From Mycolicibacterium thermoresistibile (GTDB lineage: Bacteria; Actinomycetota; Actinomycetes; Mycobacteriales; Mycobacteriaceae), in the NCBI RefSeq assembly GCF_900187065.1, contig NZ_LT906483.1, forward strand, positions 3,162,001-3,226,000: a stretch of DNA of 64,000 bases. Reading direction: 5' to 3'. The first letter of the stretch is position 1, and each line of letters starts with the position of its first letter. A program made the position numbers and the translations under genes. A model generated the notes under the pieces. That model was not told the DNA's origin. It searched no databases and saw nothing but the letters and a program-made list of their open reading frames with translations. Positions 43,149 through 52,027 of the stretch are shown here, one piece after another.

Positions 43149-44033
43149 GTGGCAACTACCACGCGCAATCAGACCGTCGAAGTCAACGGCGGCAATGTCG
43201 TCTACGAGATCCTCGGTGACCGAGGTGATTTCATCGTTCTGACACCGGGTGGCCGGTTCAGCAAGGACATTCCGGGGCTGCGCCCACTGGCCGAGGCGCT
43301 GGTGGACGGTGGCTACCGGGTGCTGCTGTGGGACCGGCCCAACTGCGGCGCCTCGGATGTGCAGTTCTACGGCGAGAGCGAATCACACATGCGCGCCGAG
43401 ACACTGTACGGCCTGTTGCGGGCGCTGGACATCGGGCCGTGCCACATCGCCGGCGGATCCGGCGGCGCCCGTGACTCGATGCTGTTCACCATGCTCTACC
43501 CGGACATGGTCACCAGGCTGGTGGTGTGGAACATCGTCGGCGGCGTGTACGGCAGTTTCGTGCTCGGCGGTCACTATGTGGTGCCGAGCATCCTGGCGGT
43601 GCGCGGACTTGGCATCAAGGGCCTGTTGAGCGTGCCGGAGTGGCGTGAACGCATCGACGCGAACCCTGCCAACGAGCAGCGCTTCCTGGCACTGGACGCC
43701 GACGAGTTCCTCAAGGTGATGCGTCGGTGGCTCAACGCCTACGTACCGAAGCCCGGCCAGACCATTCCCGGTGTGGTCGACGAGATGTTCGAGAACATCA
43801 CCGTGCCCACCCTGATCATCCGCGGCGGTGAGAACGACTGGGACCACCCCAAGCGCACCTCCCTGGAGGTGCACTGCCTGATCAAGGGTTCGACCCTGAT
43901 CGACCCGCCCTGGCCGGAGGACGCCTGGGAACGGGCCGGCGAGAAGATGGCCCAGAGCGGGGGCAAGAACTTCTGTCTGTTCGACACCTGGGTCCAGGCG
44001 GCTCCCCCGATCCTGGAGTTTCTGGACAGCTGA
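43149..44033 (+). CDS. Alpha/beta hydrolase
   Basis: This 294-residue alpha/beta-hydrolase-fold protein has LLWDRPNCGASD, the nucleophile elbow GGSGGARD (Ser), and PTLIIRGGENDW with a candidate acid residue. A conserved C-terminal histidine of the usual triad is not clear to me, since the end reads KNFCLFDTWVQAAPP. It may cleave a C-C bond or ester/thioester of a ring-derived intermediate, like the meta-cleavage hydrolases. The start is GTG 43149, with AGGAAAG upstream, 17 bp after the Rieske gene. Confidence 0.8.
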   Translation: MATTTRNQTVEVNGGNVVYEILGDRGDFIVLTPGGRFSKDIPGLRPLAEALVDGGYRVLLWDRPNCGASDVQFYGESESHMRAETLYGLLRALDIGPCHIAGGSGGARDSMLFTMLYPDMVTRLVVWNIVGGVYGSFVLGGHYVVPSILAVRGLGIKGLLSVPEWRERIDANPANEQRFLALDADEFLKVMRRWLNAYVPKPGQTIPGVVDEMFENITVPTLIIRGGENDWDHPKRTSLEVHCLIKGSTLIDPPWPEDAWERAGEKMAQSGGKNFCLFDTWVQAAPPILEFLDS

Positions 44034-44041
44034 TGCGCGAA

Positions 44042-44515
44042 TCAGATTGTGCGGATGTGCACCTCACAGTTGAGCGAGGCTTCCAGCGCGGTGTGGATCC
44101 GGCTCTCCGGCACCCGCTGCAGATCGGTCTTGCGCAGCGTCACCTCGACGATGTCCCAGCCTTCGGTGCCCGGCCGGCGGACGACCTCGCCGGTCAGGCC
44201 GAATCCGGCCAGGACCCCGTGCGCGTCGTCGTCGGTGCCACGGCTGATGTAGGTGAGCACGCCGGGCACCGGGTTGGTGCCGAAAACCTTGGCGCACAAC
44301 GTGACCGCGGTGCGCTGCAACTCCTCGGGGTCGGACCCGGTCATCAGCAGCTCCACCTCGCGACGCCGCGCCGGCATCGCAGGCAGGTTGTTGTCCACCA
44401 CCTCGACGCCCATTTCGTCGACAAGTCCGCGGAGCGCGGCCATGCCGTCGCGTAACCGGTCCGCGCTGAGCTCGCCGTGGGGGTCGACCTTGACACGTAC
44501 CACCGCCGTTCTCAT
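44042..44515 (-). CDS. Conserved protein of unknown function
   Basis: This 157-residue protein (MRTAVVRVKVDPHGELSADRLRDGMAALR at the start, in parts) has no motif I recognise. It looks like a small alpha/beta protein with two ferredoxin-like halves (VEVVDNNLPAMPARRREVELLMTG; GWDIVEVTLRKTDLQRVPES). ATG 44515 is preferred over the in-frame ATG at 44548, which adds residues overlapping the promoter region of the NuoF-like gene. It is the only minus-strand gene within the block 40.4-51.9 kb. Its 3' end is 8 bp from the hydrolase gene. Confidence 0.55.
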   Translation of the reverse strand: MRTAVVRVKVDPHGELSADRLRDGMAALRGLVDEMGVEVVDNNLPAMPARRREVELLMTGSDPEELQRTAVTLCAKVFGTNPVPGVLTYISRGTDDDAHGVLAGFGLTGEVVRRPGTEGWDIVEVTLRKTDLQRVPESRIHTALEASLNCEVHIRTI

Positions 44516-44584
44516 GCCCGCAAGCCTAACCGTGCCGCACCCCGGCATGAACCGGTCCGGGTTCGAAGGAGTGGAAGGGCAGCC

Positions 44585-45886
44585 ATGAAAAGCACCGCTG
44601 CGCCAGTCGATCTCACCGTCGCAGCCTGGCCGGGAATCACACCTCGGCTGCTCGGCGCCGGCGCTGAGGACGGCGCCGCCTACGCCGCGGCCGGCGGTTA
44701 CCGGCCGCTGACCGACGCCCCGGCGCTGCTGGAACAGACCGAGCTGAGCGGTCTATCGGGTCGGGGCGGCGCGGCGTTTCCGCTCGCCACCAAACTGCGC
44801 AGCGTCGCCGACAACGGCCGCCGCCGCGCGACCGCGCCGGTGGTGGTCGCCAACGGTGAGGAGGGCGAACCGGCGTCGGTGAAAGACCGTTGGCTGCTGC
44901 GTAACCGGCCTCATCTGGTGCTCGACGGTCTGCGGCTCGCGGCCCGGGTCGTCGGCGCCGACCGGGGCTATGTGTACGTCTCCGATCCGCGGGCCGCCGC
45001 TGCGGTCGAGTCGGCACTGGCCGAGGCACCGGCGGACTCGTTCGACGGGCTGCGGGTGACGCCGGCGATCGTGGACCCGGGGTACGTCGCCGGTGAGGAG
45101 ACCGCCGCGGTGCGGATGCTCAACGGCGGCCCGGCCAAGCCGACGGACAAGCCACCCCGGCCGTTCGAGCAGGGGGTGGATGGGCGGCCGACCCTGGTGA
45201 GCAACGTGGAGACACTGGCGAACCTGGTGTATGTGCACCGGCATGGAGCGGAGGCCTTCCGGTCGCTCGGCACCCCGATGTCACCGGGCACCTTCCTGGC
45301 CACCGTCACCGGTGCCGGGCGGCCGCCGGCGCTCTATGAGCTCCCCTACGGCATCGCGTTCACCGATCTGCTCGCCCACCATGGCGTGCCCGCCGAGTCG
45401 GTGCGCGGGGTGCTGATGGGCGGGTATTTCGCGGGGCTGCTGAACACCGATGTGCTCGACGCCACCCTCGACCACGAATCCATCCGCCGGCTCGGCAGCG
45501 GGCTGGGCTGCGGCGCGATCTCCATCCTCACCGATGACTGCCCGGTGGCGGTGGCCGCGGCGGTCATGGACTACTTCGACCGGGAGAACGCCGGACAGTG
45601 CGGATCGTGTTTCAACGGCACCGCCGCGATGGCCGCGGTGACCGGCGCCCTGCGCGACGGGGTCGCCACCGACGAGGATCTGGCCCGGCTGGAACGGTGG
45701 TCGGTGGTGCTGCGGGGTCGCGGCGCCTGCGGCACCCTCGACGGGGCCACCAACATCGCCGCCAGCCTGTTGCGGCACTTCCCGCAGGTGGTGGCGCGCC
45801 ATCTGGACAACTCCTGTGAGACATGCCGGCCCGGCCCGTTCCGGGCGCAGCGACCCTACGAGGTGGAGGCGGTGACCGAATCATGA
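44585..45886 (+). CDS. NuoF-like NADH-binding flavoprotein
   Basis: This 433-residue protein is related to the 51-kDa NADH-binding subunit of complex I. It has the FMN/NADH motifs LSGRGGAAFPLATKL and ANGEEGEPASVKDRW, and GYVAGEETAAVRMLNGG...GRPTLVSNVETLANL. The C-terminal iron-sulfur region is altered: CGSC (Cys339, Cys342) is not followed by the third Cys of the CxxCxxC motif, while Cys382 and an extra CETC (Cys411, Cys414) are present. No NuoE or NuoG gene is near. It overlaps the ferredoxin gene by four bases, so it probably serves as an NADH:ferredoxin reductase for the P450s. Confidence 0.8.
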   Translation: MKSTAAPVDLTVAAWPGITPRLLGAGAEDGAAYAAAGGYRPLTDAPALLEQTELSGLSGRGGAAFPLATKLRSVADNGRRRATAPVVVANGEEGEPASVKDRWLLRNRPHLVLDGLRLAARVVGADRGYVYVSDPRAAAAVESALAEAPADSFDGLRVTPAIVDPGYVAGEETAAVRMLNGGPAKPTDKPPRPFEQGVDGRPTLVSNVETLANLVYVHRHGAEAFRSLGTPMSPGTFLATVTGAGRPPALYELPYGIAFTDLLAHHGVPAESVRGVLMGGYFAGLLNTDVLDATLDHESIRRLGSGLGCGAISILTDDCPVAVAAAVMDYFDRENAGQCGSCFNGTAAMAAVTGALRDGVATDEDLARLERWSVVLRGRGACGTLDGATNIAASLLRHFPQVVARHLDNSCETCRPGPFRAQRPYEVEAVTES

Positions 45887-46161
45887 GTGGTGGGATGCGG
45901 ATTCGTCTCGACCGCACGATCTGCGACGGCTTCGGTGTCTGCGCCAAACACGCGCCGGGGTACTTCTCGCTCGACGACTGGGGTTACGCCTCGTTGATCG
46001 GTGACGGCACGGTGCCCGAGCAGGACCGCGACGCCGTCATGCGGGCACTGCTCGACTGCCCCGTCCACGCCATCATCAAGATCGCCGACAACCGGCCGGA
46101 GGAACCGCCGGCGTCGCCCGCCTCGGCGCCGGAGAACGAGACCGTCGGGGGGCTGCGGTGA
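45883..46161 (+). CDS. 3Fe-4S/4Fe-4S-type ferredoxin with CxxFxxC motif
   Basis: This 92-residue ferredoxin has CDGFGVC (Cys14 to Cys20) and a distal CPVHAI, with Phe at the variable fourth position where most have Cys or His. The C-terminal 25 residues are a Pro/Ala/Glu-rich tail. It overlaps the NuoF-like gene (ATGA) and the fusion gene that follows (by 4 bases), so it is likely reduced by the NuoF-like protein. Variation at this position is known for P450-linked mycobacterial ferredoxins. Confidence 0.85.
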   Translation: MSGGMRIRLDRTICDGFGVCAKHAPGYFSLDDWGYASLIGDGTVPEQDRDAVMRALLDCPVHAIIKIADNRPEEPPASPASAPENETVGGLR

Positions 46162-47801
46162 CCCGGCCCCTGCCCCAGTTAACGTTCGACAACGAGTTCT
46201 TCTGGACGGCCGGCGCCGACGGACAACTGAAGATCCTCGGCTGCCGGGACTGCGACGCGCTCATCCATCCGCCGCAACCTGTCTGCCGGTACTGCCGCGG
46301 CCACAACCTCGCGCCGCGTGTGGTGTCCGGCCAGGGCATCCTGACCGGATTCACCGTCAATCACCGGTTCGGGTTCCCGGATCTCCCGCCGCCCTACGTG
46401 GTGGCCCAGGTCGCCGTCGCCGAGGATCCGCGGGTCCGGTTGACCACCAACATCGTCGAATGCGATCCGGACGAGCTGACGCTCGGTCAGCGGGTCGAGG
46501 TGCTCTTCGAGAAGATCGAGGACGTCTGGCTGCCGATGTTCCGTCCGACCGGGCAAACCGAGCCGGCCGACCTGCCCGCCGACGAGATCGCACCCACCGA
46601 TTTCGCCAAACACGTGCGGCCGATGCTCACCCCGGACAAGTTCGAGGACCGGGCGGCCATCACCGGTATCGGCGCCTCCCGGATCGGCCGGCGGCTCATG
46701 GTCCCGCCGCTGTCGCTGACCATCGAGGCGTGTGAGGCCGCCGTCGCCGACGCCGGGCTGACCTTCGACGACATCGACGGGCTGTCCACCTACCCGGGCA
46801 TCGACACCGCCGGGATGGGCGAGGGCGGGGTCACCGCGTTGGAAGGCGCGCTGGGTCTGCGTCCCACCTGGATAAACGGCGGTATGGACACCTTCGGTCC
46901 GGGCGGGTCGGTGATCGCGGCGATGATGGCCGTCGCCACCGGGCTGGCCCGCCATGTGCTGTGCTTCCGCACCCTGTGGGAGGCGTCGTTCAACCAGTTG
47001 ATGAAGGAGGGCCGGCTGGCGCCCCCGATGGGCGCCCGGACCACCAGCTGGCAGATGCCGTTCGGCGCCACGTCCGCGGCGCACACGTTGGCGCTCAACG
47101 CACAACGGCACTTCCACCGGTACGGCACCACCCGCGAGACGTTGGGCTGGATCGCTTTGAACCAGCGCGCGAACGCCGCACTCAACCCGACCGCGGTGTA
47201 CCGCGATCCGCTGACCATGGACGACTACCTCAACGCCCGGCCGATCACCACGCCGTTCGGCCTGTACGACTGCGATGTGCCGTGTGACGGCGCGGTGGCG
47301 GTCATCGTGTCGGCGGTCGACGCGGCCCGAGACCTGCGCAAGCCTCCCGTGCTGGTGGAGGCGGTCGGAACCCAGATCATCGAGCGCACCGACTGGGACC
47401 AGACCACCCTCACCCACGAGCCGCAGGTGCTGGGCCAGTCGGCTCACCTGTGGAGCCGCACCTCGCTGCGCCCCGAGGACGTCGACGTCGCGCAACTGTA
47501 TGACGGATTCACGTTCAACTGTCTGTCGTGGATCGAGGCGCTCGGGTTCTGCGGGATCGGTGAGGCCAAGGACTTCCTCGACGGCGGCCGCAACATCGCC
47601 CGGGACGGGGTGCTGCCGCTGAACACCCACGGCGGGCAGCTGTCGCACGGCCGCACCCACGGTATGGGGCTGATACACGAGGCGGTCAGCCAGTTGCGGG
47701 GCGAAGCCGGTGAGCGGCAGGTCCCCGACGCCCGGGTGGCGGTCGCCAGCAGCGGCGGCCTGACCCCGAGCGGCGTGCTGCTGTTGCGGACGGACTCATG
47801 A
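46158..47801 (+). CDS. Fusion of Zn-ribbon/OB-fold (DUF35) and thiolase-like domains
   Basis: This 547-residue protein joins in one chain what is usually two subunits. Residues 1-150 are a zinc ribbon (Cys29, Cys32, Cys43, Cys46) and OB fold; residues from about 170 to 547 are a thiolase-like domain (AAITGIGASRIGRRL, VDVAQLYDGFTFNCLSWIEAL, GGQLSHGRTHGMG). The nucleophile-cysteine position reads GGMDTFGPGGS, with no Cys, as in Ltp2-type aldolases that cleave beta-hydroxyacyl-CoA. A retro-aldol role on a side-chain or ring CoA ester is therefore likely. The start is GTG 46158, overlapping the ferredoxin stop. Confidence 0.85.
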   Translation: MTRPLPQLTFDNEFFWTAGADGQLKILGCRDCDALIHPPQPVCRYCRGHNLAPRVVSGQGILTGFTVNHRFGFPDLPPPYVVAQVAVAEDPRVRLTTNIVECDPDELTLGQRVEVLFEKIEDVWLPMFRPTGQTEPADLPADEIAPTDFAKHVRPMLTPDKFEDRAAITGIGASRIGRRLMVPPLSLTIEACEAAVADAGLTFDDIDGLSTYPGIDTAGMGEGGVTALEGALGLRPTWINGGMDTFGPGGSVIAAMMAVATGLARHVLCFRTLWEASFNQLMKEGRLAPPMGARTTSWQMPFGATSAAHTLALNAQRHFHRYGTTRETLGWIALNQRANAALNPTAVYRDPLTMDDYLNARPITTPFGLYDCDVPCDGAVAVIVSAVDAARDLRKPPVLVEAVGTQIIERTDWDQTTLTHEPQVLGQSAHLWSRTSLRPEDVDVAQLYDGFTFNCLSWIEALGFCGIGEAKDFLDGGRNIARDGVLPLNTHGGQLSHGRTHGMGLIHEAVSQLRGEAGERQVPDARVAVASSGGLTPSGVLLLRTDS

Positions 47802-48724
47802 CCGACGGACCCGTGGCGGCTGCCGCACCGCGCTCCCGGCCACCCCGGCCCCGGGTCGTGCTCGTCGACGGGGTGCCGATGTCGGGGCTGCTGAGCGAGG
47901 CCGCCGACCCGCGAGCCGTGGTCGTGGCGCTGCACGGCGGCGGCACCACCTCGGCCTATTTCGACTGCCCCGGTCATCCCGAGCTGTCGCTGCTGCGGCT
48001 TGCCGCCGCGGCCGGGTTCACCGCGGTGGCGCTCGACCGGCCCGGGTACGGGGCGTCGGCGCCGTACCCGGACGCGATGCGACACCCCGACCAGCGGGTG
48101 TCTCTGGTCTACGGCGCGGTGGACACGATGCTCGGCGACCGCCCGACCGGCCACGGGGTCTTCGTGCTGGCGCACTCCAACGGTTGTGAACTCGCAGTGC
48201 GGTTGGCCGCCGCGGAACGGGGCGGTGAACTGCTCGGCATGGCCCTGGCCGGCACCGGCCTGCGGTACGAGCCCGCCGCCGCCGAGATCCTCAAGGCGGC
48301 GAGCCCGACGAACCGCCCGGTGGGTCTGCGGGAGCTGCTGTGGGAACCCGCGGCGGTGTATCCGCCGGAGGTTCTCGCCGAACTGCCCAGCGCCGCGTCC
48401 GGGGCCCCGTACGAAGCGGCCCTGGTGGCCGGCTGGCCGCGCCGCGACTTCCGGGAACTGGCGCCGCAGGTCCGGATCCCGGTGTTGTTCAGCCGCGCCG
48501 AGCACGAACGGGTCTGGCAGTCCGGCCCGGAGGCGATGGCGGAGATCGCCGCGCTGTTCGCCGCCAGTCCCCGGGTGGTCACCGACGAGATCCTGGGCGC
48601 CGGGCACAATCTCAGCCTCGGCTGGACCGCCGCGGCGTACCACCTCAGGGTCTTGTCGTTTGTCGCAGAATGCGTCGCCGCGCGTCAGCGCGGCCGCACC
48701 GGAATGGAAGTGGAGGCGGGTTGA
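47798..48724 (+). CDS. Alpha/beta hydrolase
   Basis: This 308-residue alpha/beta-hydrolase-fold protein has the oxyanion region VALHGGGTTSAYFDCPGHPE, ALDRPGYGAS, the nucleophile elbow LAHSNGCE (Ser), and a C-terminal LGAGHNLSLGWTA with the catalytic His. It is a hydrolase or lyase on an ester, lactone or C-C bond. ATG 47798 overlaps the fusion-gene stop by four bases, and its own stop overlaps the next start by one base, so all genes from 44585 to 50345 are one coupled operon. Confidence 0.82.
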   Translation: MTDGPVAAAAPRSRPPRPRVVLVDGVPMSGLLSEAADPRAVVVALHGGGTTSAYFDCPGHPELSLLRLAAAAGFTAVALDRPGYGASAPYPDAMRHPDQRVSLVYGAVDTMLGDRPTGHGVFVLAHSNGCELAVRLAAAERGGELLGMALAGTGLRYEPAAAEILKAASPTNRPVGLRELLWEPAAVYPPEVLAELPSAASGAPYEAALVAGWPRRDFRELAPQVRIPVLFSRAEHERVWQSGPEAMAEIAALFAASPRVVTDEILGAGHNLSLGWTAAAYHLRVLSFVAECVAARQRGRTGMEVEAG

Positions 48725-49545
48725 TGCGCGTTGGCTTCATCGGTCTGGGCAGCCAGGGCGGCCCCATGGCCCGGCGGATCGCCGAGAACGGTTACGAGAC
48801 CACCCTGTGGGCGCGCCGGGCCGCCACGCTCGAACCGTTCGCCGACACCCCGGCCAAGACGGCGGGCTCGCCGGCCGAACTCGGCGCCGCCAGCGACCTG
48901 GTCTGCCTGTGCGTGGTCGGCGACGACGATGTGCGTGAGGTGCTCTACGGCGATACCGGGGTGCTGGCCGGTCTGGCACCCGGCGGTGTCGTGGCGATCC
49001 ACAGCACGGTGCACCCGGACACCTGCCGGGAGATCTCGGAAAAGGCTGCGGCCCAGCAGGTCTCGGTCATCGACGCACCGGTCAGCGGCGGTGGTCCGGC
49101 CGTCGAGGAGGGCAAGCTGCTGGTGATGGTCGGCGGGGACGAGGAGGTCGTCGAGCGGTGCCGACCGGTGTTCGCCAGCTATGCCGATCCGATCGTGCAT
49201 CTCGGACCGCTCGGCAGCGGGCAGGTCACCAAGATCCTCAACAACCTGTTGTTCACCGCCAACCTCGGTAGTGCCCTGAGCACCCTGGAACTCGGTGAGT
49301 CGCTGGGCATTCCGCGGGTGAAACTGGCCGAGGTGCTCAACGGCGGTTCGGCGACCAGCAAGGCGCTGGGCAGCATCTCGGTGTTCGGCGGCACCGTCGA
49401 GGGTCTGGCGCCGATCGCCGGGGCCCTGCTGCAGAAGGACGTTCGCCATGCCGCGAACATCGCGGCGTCGGCGTCGGTGCCCGAGGGGACGGTGTTCACC
49501 GTGGCCGACACCGCCCTGACGGCGATGGGTCACGCCCGGCGATGA
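48724..49545 (+). CDS. 3-Hydroxyisobutyrate/6-phosphogluconate dehydrogenase-like NAD(P) oxidoreductase
   Basis: This 273-residue beta-hydroxyacid dehydrogenase has the Rossmann motif GFIGLGSQGGPMA (residues 4-16), the substrate motif DAPVSGGGPAVEEG and the catalytic lysine in GSGQVTKILNN. It oxidises a beta-hydroxyacid or reduces the semialdehyde. It is the first of two tandem paralogues and overlaps both neighbours (1 base before, 4 bases after). Confidence 0.88.
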   Translation: MRVGFIGLGSQGGPMARRIAENGYETTLWARRAATLEPFADTPAKTAGSPAELGAASDLVCLCVVGDDDVREVLYGDTGVLAGLAPGGVVAIHSTVHPDTCREISEKAAAQQVSVIDAPVSGGGPAVEEGKLLVMVGGDEEVVERCRPVFASYADPIVHLGPLGSGQVTKILNNLLFTANLGSALSTLELGESLGIPRVKLAEVLNGGSATSKALGSISVFGGTVEGLAPIAGALLQKDVRHAANIAASASVPEGTVFTVADTALTAMGHARR

Positions 49546-50345
49546 AGGTCGGTTTCGTCGGCGCCGGCCGGATGGGCGCCCCGATGGTGCGCCGACTCGT
49601 CGAGGCCGGCCACGAGGTCCGCGCACTGGGCCGCACCCCGGACAAGCGCGCTGCGGTCGAGGAGCTCGGTGCCACCGCGGTCACCGGCCTCGCGCAGACC
49701 GGCGCCGACGCCGGCGCGGTGGTGATCTGTGTGTTCTCCGACAATCAGGTGCGGCAGGTGTGTCTGGAGAGCGATCTGCTCGCGAACATGCCACAGGGTT
49801 CGGTGCTGGTCGTGCACACCACCGGCAGCCCGCGCACCGCCGAGGCGGTGGCCGCCGCGGCGGAACCGCACGGTGTCGCGGTGCTCGACGCCCCGGTCAG
49901 CGGCGGCCCGTACGAGATCGCCGCCGGCACGCTGACGTTGTTCGTCGGTGGGGATGAGGCGACGGTGTCGGCGGCGGAACCGGTGCTGCGCAGTTACGGC
50001 GATCCGGTGCTGCACGTCGGGCCGCTCGGCTCCGGCCAGAAGGTCAAATTGGTGAACAACACGCTGTTCGCCGCCCAGATCGGGCTGGTGGCCGAGGGGG
50101 TCCGGCTCGGCAACCGGCTGGGTGTGGACGAATCGACGCTGTTGACGGCGCTGCCGCACGGAAGCGCCACCAGCCGCGCGCTCGACCTGTGCGCCCGGGC
50201 AGGGTCGGCGAGCGCGTTCATCGCCGGCGTCGCGGAGTTCGTCGGCAAGGACGTCGCGGTCGTCCGCAAGATCGTGGCCGAACTGGGTGGCAGCCTGCAG
50301 CTGTTGGACGATGTCGTCTCGGCCGGGGTGCCGGAAAGCCCGTAG
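49542..50345 (+). CDS. 3-Hydroxyisobutyrate-dehydrogenase-like NAD(P) oxidoreductase, second copy
   Basis: This 267-residue beta-hydroxyacid dehydrogenase has GFVGAGRMGAPM (residues 3-14), DAPVSGGPYEIAAG and the catalytic lysine in SGQKVKLVNN. It is a diverged tandem copy of the previous gene, which suggests a heteromer or action on two related hydroxyacids. ATG 49542 overlaps the previous stop by four bases. It is the last gene of the operon. Confidence 0.88.
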   Translation: MKVGFVGAGRMGAPMVRRLVEAGHEVRALGRTPDKRAAVEELGATAVTGLAQTGADAGAVVICVFSDNQVRQVCLESDLLANMPQGSVLVVHTTGSPRTAEAVAAAAEPHGVAVLDAPVSGGPYEIAAGTLTLFVGGDEATVSAAEPVLRSYGDPVLHVGPLGSGQKVKLVNNTLFAAQIGLVAEGVRLGNRLGVDESTLLTALPHGSATSRALDLCARAGSASAFIAGVAEFVGKDVAVVRKIVAELGGSLQLLDDVVSAGVPESP

Positions 50346-50410
50346 GGCACATGCAATCGACACCTGTCGATACGACGAATTCCGCCGGATTCGCCGTATC
50401 TTGGAAGCAT

Positions 50411-50429
50411 AACTGTTAGCGTTACAGTT
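50411..50429. promoter_or_regulatory. Inverted repeat AACTGT-N7-ACAGTT
   Basis: AACTGT (50411-50416) and ACAGTT (50424-50429) flank TAGCGTT 52 bp upstream of a P450 gene. A site of this size is a likely repressor operator and differs from the GAGAAY family. Confidence 0.5.
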
Positions 50430-50481
50430 CGGCAGGCTTCCGTAACGTGACCGGCCGTCCGTTCGCCGCGCAGGAGGATCC

Positions 50482-51684
50482 ATGACCAGGCCCCGGGTGA
50501 AGTTCGATCCCTTCTCGGAGGAGTTCTTCAACGATCCGTTCGGCATCTACAAACGGATGCGGGACGAGGCGCCGATCTACTACGACGAGGACGAGGACTT
50601 CTACGCGCTGTCCCGGCATGCCGATGTCGCCGCCGCGCTGAAGGACCACGAGACGTTCTCCTCGTCGCGCGGGTGCGACCTGGCGATGGTGCGCTCCGAG
50701 GAGCGGCCGCAGAAGTCCATCATCTTCATGGACCCGCCCGAGCACCGGCACATGCGCAGCCTGCTCAACAAGGCGTTCACCCCGCGGGCGATCCAGTCCC
50801 AGCGCGACACCGTGATCGAACTGGTGCGCAAGTACCTCGGTGCGGTGAAGTCCGACGAGTTCGATGTGGTCCAGGACTTCTCCGGACCGTTCCCGGTCGA
50901 GGTCATCACCCGGATGGCCGGCGTCCCCGAGGAATACCGTCAGCAGGTGCGGCACTGGATCGACACCAGCCTGCACCGCGAGCCCGGTCAGATCGAGGCC
51001 ACCGAGGCGGGCATGCAGGCCAACATCGACACCGCGATGTTCTACTACGACCTGGTGCAGAAACGCCGGCAGGAACCGCAAGACGACATGATCAGCCGGC
51101 TCATCGCCGCGGAGATCCCGGATGAGGACGGCGGCATGCGCCGGCTCGACGACATCGAGATCTGCGGTTTCGCAACACTTCTCGGCGGGGCCGGCGCGGA
51201 GACGGTGACCAAGTTGATCGGCACCGCGGTGGTGAACTTCGCCCGGTTCCCCGACCAGTGGCAGAAGCTGCTCGATGATCGCAGCAAGATCCCCGCCGCG
51301 GTGGAGGAACTGCTGCGCTATGAGGGTCCGGTGCAGTACAACGTGCGCTACACGCTCAAGGAGGCGCACGTGCCCAGCGGCACCATCCCGGCCGGCAAGC
51401 CGGTGTTCCTGCTGAAGGCCTCGGCCAACCGCGACGAACGGGCCTGGACCGATGCCGACAGGTTCGACATCGACCGTGATCGCACCGAGTCGCCGAACCT
51501 GGCTCTCGGCTACGGCATCCACAGCTGTCTCGGCGCCGCGCTGGCCCGGTTGGAGAGTACGATCGCACTCGAGCACCTGCTCGATTTCATGCCTCGGTAC
51601 GAGGTGAAGTGGGACGGTCTGCGGCGGGTGACGATGCAGAACGTGGGCGGTTACTCCCATGTCCCGGTGAAGGTGTTGCGATGA
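50482..51684 (+). CDS. Cytochrome P450
   Basis: This 400-residue soluble P450 has I-helix LGGAGAETVTK (Ala-Glu-Thr in the place of Gly-Asp-Thr), the K-helix ExxR in EELLR, and heme loop LGYGIHSCLG with Cys349, with Leu in place of the usual Phe at the start of the loop. The ATG at 50482 follows AGGAGGA. Its stop overlaps the ferredoxin start (ATGA). This pair is placed just after the NuoF-like operon, which could supply a reductase. Confidence 0.9.
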   Translation: MTRPRVKFDPFSEEFFNDPFGIYKRMRDEAPIYYDEDEDFYALSRHADVAAALKDHETFSSSRGCDLAMVRSEERPQKSIIFMDPPEHRHMRSLLNKAFTPRAIQSQRDTVIELVRKYLGAVKSDEFDVVQDFSGPFPVEVITRMAGVPEEYRQQVRHWIDTSLHREPGQIEATEAGMQANIDTAMFYYDLVQKRRQEPQDDMISRLIAAEIPDEDGGMRRLDDIEICGFATLLGGAGAETVTKLIGTAVVNFARFPDQWQKLLDDRSKIPAAVEELLRYEGPVQYNVRYTLKEAHVPSGTIPAGKPVFLLKASANRDERAWTDADRFDIDRDRTESPNLALGYGIHSCLGAALARLESTIALEHLLDFMPRYEVKWDGLRRVTMQNVGGYSHVPVKVLR

Positions 51685-51878
51685 CGAAGAAGGTCGAGGT
51701 CGATTTCGGGCTGTGCGAGGCCAACGGTGTCTGCATGGGCATCATCCCGGAGGTCTTCCAGCTCGACGATCAGGATTACCTGCACGTACTGCAGGATGAG
51801 GTGACCCCGGAGAACGAGGAACAGATTCGCGAGGCGGTGCGGCAGTGTCCGCGCCAGGCCATCTCGATTCGGGAGTGA
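51681..51878 (+). CDS. Ferredoxin with CxxNxxC motif (P450 partner)
   Basis: This 65-residue ferredoxin has CEANGVC (Cys12 to Cys18, with Asn at the variable position) and a distal CPRQAI. It is co-translated with the P450 at 50482 through an ATGA overlap and is its likely electron donor. A 150-bp intergenic stretch with a GC-rich repeated GGTCGCCCC-like run (51910-51945) follows. Confidence 0.88.
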   Translation: MTKKVEVDFGLCEANGVCMGIIPEVFQLDDQDYLHVLQDEVTPENEEQIREAVRQCPRQAISIRE

Positions 51879-52027
51879 CCCGCACCGCGGGAGGGAGACC
51901 GCTCCCCTGCCGCGGTCGCCCCTGCCGCGGTCGCCCCCGACGCGGTTGTCCCTGACACCGTCGGTGTTGGCGATCGGCCGCGAGAACGGCCGGCCCCCTC
52001 ATCGTCGGGAGCCAGCCGCGCTGCGTC

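Noticed and set aside
44042..50345. GAGAAC and GTTCTC hexamers inside genes
   Set aside because: GAG AAC is a frequent codon pair in this genome, so hexamers in coding DNA were not counted as operators.
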